Shown here in pieces: positions 9,770-17,823 of a DNA stretch of 64,000 nt (positions are counted from its first letter, which is position 1; each line of letters starts with the position of its first letter). The stretch is from Lepiota brunneoincarnata (lineage: Eukaryota > Basidiomycota > Agaricomycetes > Agaricales > Agaricaceae). The position numbers were made by a program, and so were the translations under genes. Location of the stretch: contig JAEBUN010000001.1 of the NCBI GenBank assembly GCA_023014365.1, positions 1,674,001 through 1,738,000 of the forward strand, in the 5' to 3' direction. Below the pieces are notes generated by a model. That model was given only the letters and a program-made list of their open reading frames with translations, did no database searches and was not told the DNA's origin.

Positions 9770-12700
9770 TTAAGTACGTTTGTTGTGGGAGCGGAGTTGT
9801 CTTTGGTTGGTTCTGGTGGGTTCTTGTTCTTTCTGGAGAATTCCATGAGCTTCTTTATACTTGGTCAAGTACTCTTTGGCGTTCTCATGAAGTGTTTCGT
9901 CGGTGATCCATTCGTTCTCCGTGTGGGAGTATCCTTTCCATTTGACGTAGTATTGGAGTTTTCCACGATGTTGTCGGTGGTTTAGAATGGCTTCTATTTC
10001 GTACTCTTCTTCTTCATTGATGATGTCTGGTGGTGGTGGGGTCGGATGAGATCCGTATGCTTCTGTTTCGGCGTATGGAGTTAGAAGGTTTCTATGGAAT
10101 ATTGGATGTATCTTCCATTTGATCGGAAGTTTTAGTTTGTAGGTGAGCGGTGATAGGACTTCTGTGATAAGGAAGGGTCCTAGTCGTTTTGGGGATATTT
10201 TGTTGGAAATGAAGGGGAGTTTGAGGTTCTTGGCTTCTAGCCATACCTTTTGACGTGTTTCAAGGGGTTTGACAGTTCTTCTGGTTCTTTGTTTCATAAT
10301 GTCGGCGGAGAGTTGATGTGCCGCGTGTGCTTCCTTTCTGGCATCATCGAGGAGTCTGATGCGTTCGTCTACTGATGGAAAGTTCAATGTTTCCATTACC
10401 GTGGGTATCGGTGGAGGGTTGTATCCCATGATTAGTTCAAATGGGGATTTCTGCCTCGAGGCATGTATTTTGGAGTTGTGTGCGAATTCGGCAATAGGAA
10501 GGGTTTCTGACCAGTCAAGGGGATTTCTGGTGCAATATATGGCGAGATAAGTCTCGATCTCTTGATTGTATCGTTCTGTGGAACCATCTGTCTGGGGATG
10601 GTACGCGGTTGAAAATGCTTGTTGGATGTTAAGGCGTTTGGCTAGTTGTCGGAGGGAGTTGGCGGCGAATCTGGGGTCTCGATCTGATATGATTTTGTCG
10701 GGTAGTCCGAATCTGGTAAAGACTTTTTCTATTAATAGTCGTCCGATGTCATCGGCGTTTGATCGATCTGAGGTTGGGATGAAAATTACCCCCTTCGTAA
10801 GGCCGTGGTCCACCACGGACAATATCGCATTATGGCCGGCGCTAGGCGGTAGACCGGTGATAAGATCCCATGAGATCTGAGCAAATGGGCGTTTAGATGC
10901 TGGTGGAGGGATCGGTTGAGTTGGTGCGCGATCCGGTCTGCGTATAATTTTATGTTGCTGACACTCTGGACAGCCCTTGACATAGTTCTTTATGAATGTT
11001 GACATTCCTGGCCAATACACTTCTTTCTTGGCGAGGCGGTATGTTTCCTGTTCTCCAGGGTGGCCACGCGTGGGGTGGTCGTGGTACCTTGCGATGACAT
11101 CGCGTCTGAGTTGGAGGTCCTCTGGAATGATGACACGTTCTTGGAACGTGAGGAGTGAACCGTTCGGGGTTGGAACTGTTCCGAAGTCTTTATCGGCGGC
11201 GTTCGGGTGGGCTTCTTTTAGGAGTTTGAACGCTTCGGTGGTTCTAGCGTCGTATTTTGGTGATTCTGTGATTCTTTCTTGGAGTTCCATATCGACGGTG
11301 GCGATAAAGAGGCGTTCTGGGAGTACTGTGATTATGTTTTGATCTTCTATGTCAGCGGTGGCGACAAAGAGGTTATTTGGAAGCATGGTGATGTCTTCGT
11401 TATCGTTATCCTCGTCAGGGGTATGGTCTGGACGTCTTGATAAGGCGTCTGGTGCAGGGATTTTTGATCCTGGGACATGTTCTAATTTGAAGTTGTAGTC
11501 AGCGAGGGTTTGTACCCATCGTGCTTGTCGGCGGTTGATTTTCTGGGGTTTGCGCCAGTATGTGAGGTTTTGGTGGTCCGTTCTGATACGGACAGTATGG
11601 GGGCTGCCGAGGAGGTAGTGGCGCCATTCTTCGAGGGCTCGGATAATAGCGAGGAGTTCCCTGTCGTAGATGTCATAATTGCGTTCCGCTGGTCTGAACG
11701 TCTTTGAATAGAATGATACGGGTTTCCGTATTCCGTTGATGTCGTATTGATATAGGACAGCTCCTGATGCGAATTTAGAAGCATCGGCTTCTATTTCGAA
11801 GGGTTTTGTGGAGTCGGGCATGAGGAGTACCGGTTCCTTTAAGAATTCGTTTTTGAGCGTTTCGAATGCTTTCTTTTGTTCTTCTTTCCATTCGAATTTG
11901 TTTGATTTGGAAAGGAGTTGGTTCAGGGGTTTGGTATGGTGGGAGTAGTTGCGGATGAACTTCCGGTAGAAGTTGCAGAATCCGATGAATTTCCGAATAT
12001 GTCGGACTGTTTTTGGTACTGGCCAGTCTTCTATTCCCTTGAGTTTTCCGGGATCCATTTTGATCTCGTCTGGCGTGATGATCATGCCGAGGTATTCGAG
12101 TCGTTGTTTGTTGAACTCGCATTTTTCCGTTTTGAGGTAGAGATCGTTTTCCTGCAGGATTTGCAGTACTTTTTCCGTGAGTCGGTCAGTTTCCTCTTGG
12201 GTTTTACCATAGATTAGGATGTCATCCATGTAGATGATGATTCCTCCTTTCTCCATTATTTCGGAGAATAATGTGTCCATCATATGTTGGAACGTCGCGG
12301 GACTGTTGCAAAGTCCAAAGAACATGACAGTCGGTTCGAAAAGACCCATGGGAGTCTTGAACGCTGCTTTCCATTGATCGCCATCTTTGATTCTGACGTT
12401 ATTGTATCCTAGACGAACGTCGAGCTTGGTGAAGTACTTAGCTCCTTTGAGTTTGTCCATGATAGAAGAAATCATGGGGATTGGGTAGGCATTTTTGACG
12501 GTGTGATCGTTTAGATAACGATAGTCTTGGCAGGGTCGGAGGTCTCCTCCTTTCTTGGCAACGAAAAAGAAGGGTGATGCCATAGGGGACTTTGAAGGGC
12601 GGATGTAGCCTTTTCGAAGGTTTTCGTCTATGAATTCCTTCAGTGCTTTTTCTTCGGCAGGTGCCACTTGATAAGGTTTCATTGATTTTGCTTCGAATGT

Positions 12701-13045
12701 CGGTTTTAGTTCGATTTCGTGATCAAACGTTCTTGATGGTGGGAATCTTTCGGAGGCTTTCTTGTTGAATATTTTTGCCCATCGGGCGAATCTCCGAGGG
12801 ATCTCGGGTGGTTCCTTGTTTGATTCCGGTTGTTTTCCTTTTTGGTTTGCCGATTTTGTCGGGTTATGTTGCTCATTGTGGAGCGTTGTGGCGTGTGCCG
12901 CTTTGGCGTTTACTTCTAATGGGGTTAGAAGCATGGGGTTCATTTCTCTTTCTAGAGAGAAGGTGTCGAGGTCAACATTTGACAGGTTGACGTATTCTTC
13001 GGGATTTTCCTCGGGTTGAGAGGTTTTTCCAGCCATTATGTCCAT
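9770..13045 (-). CDS. Chromovirus Pol: reverse transcriptase, RNase H, integrase, chromodomain
   Basis: 1,091 intact codons. Reverse transcriptase occupies about residues 120-310, with FTKLDVRLGYNNVRI and the catalytic YMDDILIYG. RNase H follows (FEIEADASKFASGAVLYQ, DRELLAIIRALEEWRHYL). Integrase has the HHCC finger (HDHPTRGHPGEQETYR ... CPECQQHK), then the DDE core with WDLITGLP, IISDRDPRFAAN and YHPQTDGSTERYNQEIE. Near the C-terminus EEYEIEAILNHR ... YYVKWKGYSHTENEW is a chromodomain, which in this group is thought to guide integration to marked chromatin. It starts 27 bases after the protease stop, in the same frame. All catalytic motifs seen are intact, so the enzyme may be active. Confidence 0.97.
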   Translation of the reverse strand: MDIMAGKTSQPEENPEEYVNLSNVDLDTFSLEREMNPMLLTPLEVNAKAAHATTLHNEQHNPTKSANQKGKQPESNKEPPEIPRRFARWAKIFNKKASERFPPSRTFDHEIELKPTFEAKSMKPYQVAPAEEKALKEFIDENLRKGYIRPSKSPMASPFFFVAKKGGDLRPCQDYRYLNDHTVKNAYPIPMISSIMDKLKGAKYFTKLDVRLGYNNVRIKDGDQWKAAFKTPMGLFEPTVMFFGLCNSPATFQHMMDTLFSEIMEKGGIIIYMDDILIYGKTQEETDRLTEKVLQILQENDLYLKTEKCEFNKQRLEYLGMIITPDEIKMDPGKLKGIEDWPVPKTVRHIRKFIGFCNFYRKFIRNYSHHTKPLNQLLSKSNKFEWKEEQKKAFETLKNEFLKEPVLLMPDSTKPFEIEADASKFASGAVLYQYDINGIRKPVSFYSKTFRPAERNYDIYDRELLAIIRALEEWRHYLLGSPHTVRIRTDHQNLTYWRKPQKINRRQARWVQTLADYNFKLEHVPGSKIPAPDALSRRPDHTPDEDNDNEDITMLPNNLFVATADIEDQNIITVLPERLFIATVDMELQERITESPKYDARTTEAFKLLKEAHPNAADKDFGTVPTPNGSLLTFQERVIIPEDLQLRRDVIARYHDHPTRGHPGEQETYRLAKKEVYWPGMSTFIKNYVKGCPECQQHKIIRRPDRAPTQPIPPPASKRPFAQISWDLITGLPPSAGHNAILSVVDHGLTKGVIFIPTSDRSNADDIGRLLIEKVFTRFGLPDKIISDRDPRFAANSLRQLAKRLNIQQAFSTAYHPQTDGSTERYNQEIETYLAIYCTRNPLDWSETLPIAEFAHNSKIHASRQKSPFELIMGYNPPPIPTVMETLNFPSVDERIRLLDDARKEAHAAHQLSADIMKQRTRRTVKPLETRQKVWLEAKNLKLPFISNKISPKRLGPFLITEVLSPLTYKLKLPIKWKIHPIFHRNLLTPYAETEAYGSHPTPPPPDIINEEEEYEIEAILNHRQHRGKLQYYVKWKGYSHTENEWITDETLHENAKEYLTKYKEAHGILQKEQEPTRTNQRQLRSHNKRT

Positions 13046-13072
13046 GGCGATGGAGTTAAGTTCGACGGGTCG

Positions 13073-13475
13073 TCATAGGGTTCTGAGGAGTTTCGAGAAG
13101 TCCTGGTGATCGATTTGAGGTTTCCAAGAGAATGTCTTGGTCTTCCAGTTGATGTCGGGATTGTATTGTTCCAACCAGGGAAATCCGATGATGAGGTCCT
13201 TCTCACCAGTGTTTGTGACGTACGCTTCTAGCGTGCAATCTCTTCCATCGATGATGGTTCTGATTTTGATACATTCATGGATCTTGCCATGTTGATTGTC
13301 AGTTCCGTCAACGTTACTGAGTGGAATTGGTTGGTCCAGCCGTTTGGTTTGATAACCATGTCGTTCAACGACTTTGTGGGAGATAAAGTTCCCTTGGGCT
13401 CCTGAGTCTATCAGGGCGGTGATGGCCACGGGTTTTGATGTCCGTTCACTCCAAATCTCGATGGGTAGAAAAAGG
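13073..13475 (-). CDS. Chromovirus aspartic protease
   Basis: An open frame without an ATG. It holds the retropepsin active site ALIDSGAQGNFIS and the partner loop DLIIGFPWLEQYNP. Size fits a retroviral-type protease of about 100-130 residues. It lies in a different frame from Gag, about 130 bases after the Gag stop, and in the same frame as Pol, from which a single TGA (13073-13075) divides it. How it is translated is therefore unclear: a frameshift directly at the Gag stop is not possible because another stop lies upstream at about 13476; splicing or an unseen route would be needed. Confidence 0.8.
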
Positions 13476-13605
13476 GATCATTTATTCGGGGATAGTCGTA
13501 ATTGTACAGAGTTTATCGAGAAAATGTCCTTCTGGGAGTGAGAGTACGAAATGTCCTTCTGAGTTTTGGAACGTGCAGGGGCACATCTGTCGACAGCGTT
13601 CCTTT

Positions 13606-14796
13606 TTAAAAATCCTGGAATGGACGCATCTCCGGATCTTCGGCTAGTGCGGAGTGGAGTTCTTGTTGGAGTTCTGGATCGAGATCATCGACCATTTGGC
13701 GCATCTGAGATGCAACTTCTGCGACGGCAAGGGAGTACTTGCGTTGCGGTGATTGTTGGGCGTTCCGGTTTGGGAATCCGGGACGAGTGTTTTGTTGTCC
13801 AGGGAAGGGACGGTTGGGGTTTCTCGCAGGGCGAGGGGGATTAGTGCACATTCCTGGGAAGCGTCTAGCTGGCGGTGGTTGGGGGCATTTACTGACCCAA
13901 TGATCTTTGGCTCCACATCGGAAGCATTCCTGGTTTTGGTATGATTTCATTTGTTGTCCGGTGACAACGGCATCTAACTCCAATGGTTCTTGTGCGGAGT
14001 TTTCTTCGGTGTATTCCGGTTGTGGGATTTCGGGATAAGGGTCTTCGAATCCTTCTTCCATAACGGCATGGTCTACTTCCATGGCATGTGGATCTCGTGG
14101 GGTAAACCGTGGAGCGTTGCTCCTTTGGTAGAATTGTGCGTAGGGTACGTTGTTGTTTGGACGGCTCGGTCCACGGTTGGGTTGGTATTGGTTTCTTTGG
14201 GGAAACGTATTTCTGGGGGTGCCGTAGAGGGCGTTGATTCGGCGGAAATTGTCATCGAGTTTGTTTGCTCGGGTGTACCAAGCGGTGATAGTTGTCGGAG
14301 GGTTTTCCGATTTGTCGATTTTCATGGCAATGCGGCGATCGATTGCTTTGCGGTATAGATCGATTAGAGTGCGATCTTCGTTTAATCCGGATTGTCGGAC
14401 GAGTTCTTTGAACTGAGCATTAAACTCGGTCATCGGTTTGCCTGCTTGGTGCAGGGTTTGAAGCCTGGTATGCGCGTACGCATGTTCGTCTGCTGGGGTG
14501 AAGTCGGCTCTCAGTCGAGCGGTGAAATTGTCCCATGATTCCATGACTATGGGTTGTCCTTGTGGAGTTTGGGCATTTCTCTCATGGAGGTATTGTCTAG
14601 CCCAGGCTCGGGCATCTCCTGATTGCATTGTCGAAAGGACGAATAAGGTCCTAGCGAGGTCGGTGTTGTAAGTGGTCGCATTGGCGAGCACGTAAACTTC
14701 ACATTGGAAGATCCAATCTTCGAATAGTCTTCTAGTTCCATCGAAGGCGATGGGTTTGAGGAGTCCTAACTCCTTTGGGGTAGCTGCGGCGGCCAT
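13606..14796 (-). CDS. Chromovirus Gag with CCHC knuckle
   Basis: 396 codons from MAAAATPKELGLLKPIAFDG. The retrotransposon capsid region includes FEDWIFQCEVYV, ARAWARQYL, WDNFTARLRADF and FNAQFKELVRQSG. A nucleocapsid knuckle CFRCGAKDHWVSKC (CX2CX4HX4C) follows at about residue 290, in a basic, Pro-rich tail. Gag forms the virus-like particle and packages the RNA. The frame is open for a further 208 codons upstream without an ATG, so the true start may lie farther 5'. Confidence 0.93.
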   Translation of the reverse strand: MAAAATPKELGLLKPIAFDGTRRLFEDWIFQCEVYVLANATTYNTDLARTLFVLSTMQSGDARAWARQYLHERNAQTPQGQPIVMESWDNFTARLRADFTPADEHAYAHTRLQTLHQAGKPMTEFNAQFKELVRQSGLNEDRTLIDLYRKAIDRRIAMKIDKSENPPTTITAWYTRANKLDDNFRRINALYGTPRNTFPQRNQYQPNRGPSRPNNNVPYAQFYQRSNAPRFTPRDPHAMEVDHAVMEEGFEDPYPEIPQPEYTEENSAQEPLELDAVVTGQQMKSYQNQECFRCGAKDHWVSKCPQPPPARRFPGMCTNPPRPARNPNRPFPGQQNTRPGFPNRNAQQSPQRKYSLAVAEVASQMRQMVDDLDPELQQELHSALAEDPEMRPFQDF

Positions 14797-15420
14797 TATT
14801 TGTAGTTGTCCGGGTGGCGGCGGCGGTGGTGGTGACGGAGGTTGTGTTGGTCGGAAAGGTGGAGCCGGTAGGGTTAAGGGTATGGTTGGTGCGGGTAATG
14901 CGGGTGGTTGTGGATCGGGGTCTGATTGGTTGTCGTCTGTGATGTAGACGTCTGAGTCGTTATCTGTTTGGGGAGTTTTTCCTTGATTTACGGCGTATTC
15001 GTGGCGTGTGAGTAAGTTTTCTTCTGATGCGGAAAGTCCTCTTGGTTGTTTGAGGGCGTTCTTAAGTCTTTGGAGTTCGTAGTCGTTTAATGGATCTACT
15101 TTAGCGCGATATTCTTCGGCTTGTTTGCGTTTCCTTTCTTCTTGTTCGTAGTGTTCTTTTACTTCTTTTTCGTGTTGTAGTCTTTGTCGTTCTGCTAGTT
15201 CGTCAGCAAAACTTGTTCTTGTACGTGTTGATGTACTTGGAGTGGGTGAGTCGAACGGAGATGGAGGATAGAACGGGGATGGTGTCTGAGTAGGGATAGG
15301 GTTTCTTCTGGGATCCGGGTTCTGGGTTCCTGATCCTGAGATTCTATTTCTCGATTTGGGAGGAGGGGGTGATGGGGATTCTCGGGCCGAGAACTTCTTT
15401 GGAGGCGTGGTGATATTTGT
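14797..15420 (-). other. AUG-less 208-codon extension in frame with Gag
   Basis: I checked every codon on the minus strand and found no stop between the TAG at 15421-15423 and the Gag ATG at 14796. The encoded segment begins Pro/Ser-rich (RESPSPPPPKSRNR), passes through a charged coiled-coil-like stretch (ELAERQRLQHEKEVKEHYEQ, EERKRKQAEEYRAK) and ends in a poly-proline run. It has no Met codon in frame. It looks like real protein; expression would need TAG readthrough from ORF0, a non-AUG start or splicing. Confidence 0.6.
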
Positions 15421-15750
15421 CTAGCGATCGATTATCGCTAGAAGTATGAAGAATTGGGTGGCGATTATGGATATCCCTGAGTATAGATTCCACGATCTGA
15501 CGACACAGCAGTGGCAGGGGCACGTGATGCGTTCGAGTTCTAGGGTGATGATTCGATAGGCGATGAGGGTGGCGGTAGAGGTGAAAACGAAAATGAGTAG
15601 GTAAGCCAGGTCTTCTGGCGGGGAGAGGTTGAGGGACGTAGCGATGGCTACACAGAGAGGCGGTTTTCTTTCGCACGTCGTTTTGAACGACCAGGGTACC
15701 TCGACGCGTTCAGTACGTCGGTGGAGTAGAGCAGAGTAGAGGGCGAGCAA
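15421..15750 (-). CDS. Chromovirus ORF0, small protein with two hydrophobic segments
   Basis: 109 codons starting MLALYSALLHRRTE, about 30 bases from the 5' LTR, ending in TAG. Two hydrophobic stretches (LAYLLIFVFTSTATLIAY and SIIATQFFILLAII) look like membrane helices. It is in the same frame as the 208-codon extension and Gag, with only this TAG between. No homologue is recognised. It could be a leader peptide, a readthrough fusion partner, or the start of a long Gag broken by one nonsense change. Confidence 0.5.
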   Translation of the reverse strand: MLALYSALLHRRTERVEVPWSFKTTCERKPPLCVAIATSLNLSPPEDLAYLLIFVFTSTATLIAYRIITLELERITCPCHCCVVRSWNLYSGISIIATQFFILLAIIDR

Positions 15751-15766
15751 GAGATAAGCAGCAAAG

Positions 15767-15778
15767 TATCTTAGTGTT
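15767..15778 (-). promoter_or_regulatory. Probable self-priming primer-binding site
   Basis: The 12 bases one nucleotide inside the 5' LTR read AACACTAAGATA on the element's strand. They are the exact reverse complement of TATCTTAGTGTT, found in the LTR just downstream of its TATA box (15939-15950). In Tf1/sushi elements the first bases of the mRNA pair with such a site and prime reverse transcription in place of a tRNA. Confidence 0.75.
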
Positions 15779-15779
15779 T

Positions 15780-16165
15780 TGTTACCCGGGTTAGGGGTTC
15801 GCTCTTGAGTAGCACGGCGTTCGTGGCAAGATGTCTATACAGACTTGGTCTTGTCCTACTGGGCGTGACTTAGAGACGACGGAGCACTATAGTCCAGCCG
15901 GTTTAAGGGCAAAGAGGTATAGGAGGCAAGAACTGTATAACACTAAGATAAGGATACAAGGTATTGTACTGTATCCTTATATACTTCTAAGTGTGGCTGT
16001 ACTCCTACTATAATAATCCAGACCGGGGTAACTATGAGTCAGAGATAAGAGAACACGAGGCGTATACTAAGAATAGTCCTTCTGATGTACACTACTGATA
16101 GTTTCATAGTGACATGGGAATGTGAACTAAAAATAACTGTCCTTCTGATGTGGTTTCTGATAACA
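15780..16165 (-). repeat. 5' LTR of the chromovirus, with TATA box and start site
   Basis: 386 bp, identical to 7975-8360. On the minus strand a TATATAAGG box lies at 15975-15983. About 33 nt downstream, around 15950, begins TATCTTAGTGTT, the likely 5' end of the transcript, judged by its complementarity to the primer-binding site. Confidence 0.95.
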
Positions 16166-17823
16166 CAGTCACTCATCTTGCACAATGACACTTTTATCAT
16201 CGAAGGTGCCATTGTCAATATATCACAAGAGCATCCTGGAATTGGATTCTGGAATCAGACACTACCTGTTTTGCCCAATGGTGGCACTTGGTCACAGGAT
16301 GTCCTGTGGCTAGAACCAGTCACTGAGTGTGTCAACACCAATCTAACACTCAACTATGTATTTGCTGGTGCTTTTACTGAAAGCAACATCATGAACCGTG
16401 GTGGCCTTGGTTATGCAACACAGAAACTTCCACCATTGTCTAATGATGGACAGCAAGCTCAGGACCTTTCCTTGTGTGCTTATAAAGCTGCAGCATCATT
16501 TGCTACCAGAGTTATGGAAGCCTTTAATGTAATACATGATTCTAACAACCTTGGAGAATCCTTTCCAGTGATCCATAATTTCTCACTTTACTTATTTGAC
16601 AGATTTGCGGATGATCCAACCAATATCCTGATCCATAACTTCACAAAGTTCATAATGGGATGCAAGACATCAGATCACGGAATAGCCGGGATATCAAACA
16701 TCTACTTGACATGCAGTTTCTTTCCTAGTGCCCTGCACCATGTAGATGGGGGTGATCCCACACTCATTGAGATGGGTTCAAGGTGGAGCACCAGGCTCCT
16801 TGCGTGCGCAAGCACCACAAGAGCAGGTATCCAGAGCCTGACTTTCAATTCAAATGGGACCACCAATCTCCAGGCTGTCCAGATCTCTTGCAAGATCATT
16901 GGGCATCCCCCTTTGTGGGCAGTCAAAAACCCAAATATTGGAATTCAAGATATAGATTTAATGTGGGGATATGTGGATGACAGCTACAAGGGTCATCCAT
17001 CATTATCAACTACCTGCAGCGATTTTCTATACCTCCCAGCCAGCATCACTACTCTAATCAAGGAAAATCGGCTAGTCCCACTGTTGGACCCACAACCATG
17101 TGCTACTCATGCAGAGATATGGGAAGCTGTGTAAGGGGACTAGCATCTGATGCACCCTCTTACACAAGGTATGTCTAGGGGTCTGTGGTTAGGTGTCTGG
17201 GCTTGGCCTCTTTAGCTGATGCCTGATGCCTAAGCCCAGCCTTGGCCTTTGGCCACCCCCATCCCCAAGTCCAATCTACATACAACTGACATTGTTTGTA
17301 TATTGTTTGCATACATTATATTCTAGTAGCTATATAGTGTTTGGCTACCTGGTCTGTGTACAGACCACTATGTATATAAGTAGTGTGGGTGTCAATTGTA
17401 TTCACCACCCAAATATCAACTTGGTTCCAGTGCTCTTACTTCCCCTAACAAGCTGTCCATGATGTTGGGATGATGGGAGAGGAAAGGCATCCTGCATTGA
17501 TCGATCCTGTCATGAAATCAAAATTTCAATCCCTTCTAAAGAGAAATTTGACCCTTGGTCAGGCCTAAATACGAAACATTATTTGGATGGATTTCATGGC
17601 AAATGGCCTTGTCAGCACTCTAATCAACTTCACCCTCATGGTCTCCCCAAATGCCAAGTCACTTGACTATGACCTGAAATACACCATCCCAGGATTCATA
17701 GTCCTTGCAATTTGGATGCCATCAATCATAGGAGTAATAATCCTTCTTCTTGCCAGGGCAATCAACTTCAAATACATGATAAAGATGCTCAACCATATCT
17801 CAGTCGGGAGAGTTGTACAGTGA
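16166..17823 (+). pseudogene. Multi-pass membrane protein copy 2, 3' part
   Basis: Continues the 7322-7974 segment after the chromovirus. From 16171: LILHNDTFIIEGAIVNIS, GFWNQTLPVLPNGGTWSQD, VLWLEPVTECVNTNLTLN, many NxS/T sites, PLWAVKNPNIGI, SYKGHPSLSTTCSDFLYLPA. The frame ends at 17133 only because a 321-bp solo LTR entered there; after it the homology resumes (IIWMDFMANGLVSTLINFTL) and the last membrane helix YTIPGFIVLAIWMPSIIGVII follows. The C-terminal end is cut at 17816 by the foldback element. Apart from insertions this copy is better kept than copy 1. Confidence 0.7.
17130..17450 (+). mobile_element. Solo LTR, small-LTR family, copy B, with target duplication
   Basis: 321 bp, TGTAAGGGGAC...CTTCCCCTAACA, flanked by AGCTG on both sides (17125-17129 and 17451-17455). 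Close to the block at 4516-4837. It contains TATATAAG at about 17374. TG...CA ends, a 5-bp duplication and a TATA box fit a solo LTR; the parent element is not in the window. Confidence 0.85.

Larger units (their letters stand above)
7975..16165 (-). mobile_element. Full-length Ty3/gypsy chromovirus, young insertion
   Basis: An 8,191-bp element on the minus strand with two 386-bp LTRs (7975-8360 and 15780-16165) that I find identical base by base, flanked by CAGTC at 7970-7974 and 16166-16170. LTR ends are TGTTA...TAACA. Order from its 5' end: LTR, self-priming site, ORF0, Gag with CCHC knuckle, aspartic protease, reverse transcriptase, RNase H, integrase with C-terminal chromodomain, ORF3 with zinc knuckles, LTR. 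Internal order and chromodomain place it with the chromoviruses (Tf1/sushi relatives). CpG is normal inside the element, while its surroundings are depleted. Identical LTRs, clean target duplication and intact CpG all indicate recent insertion. Confidence 0.97.
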
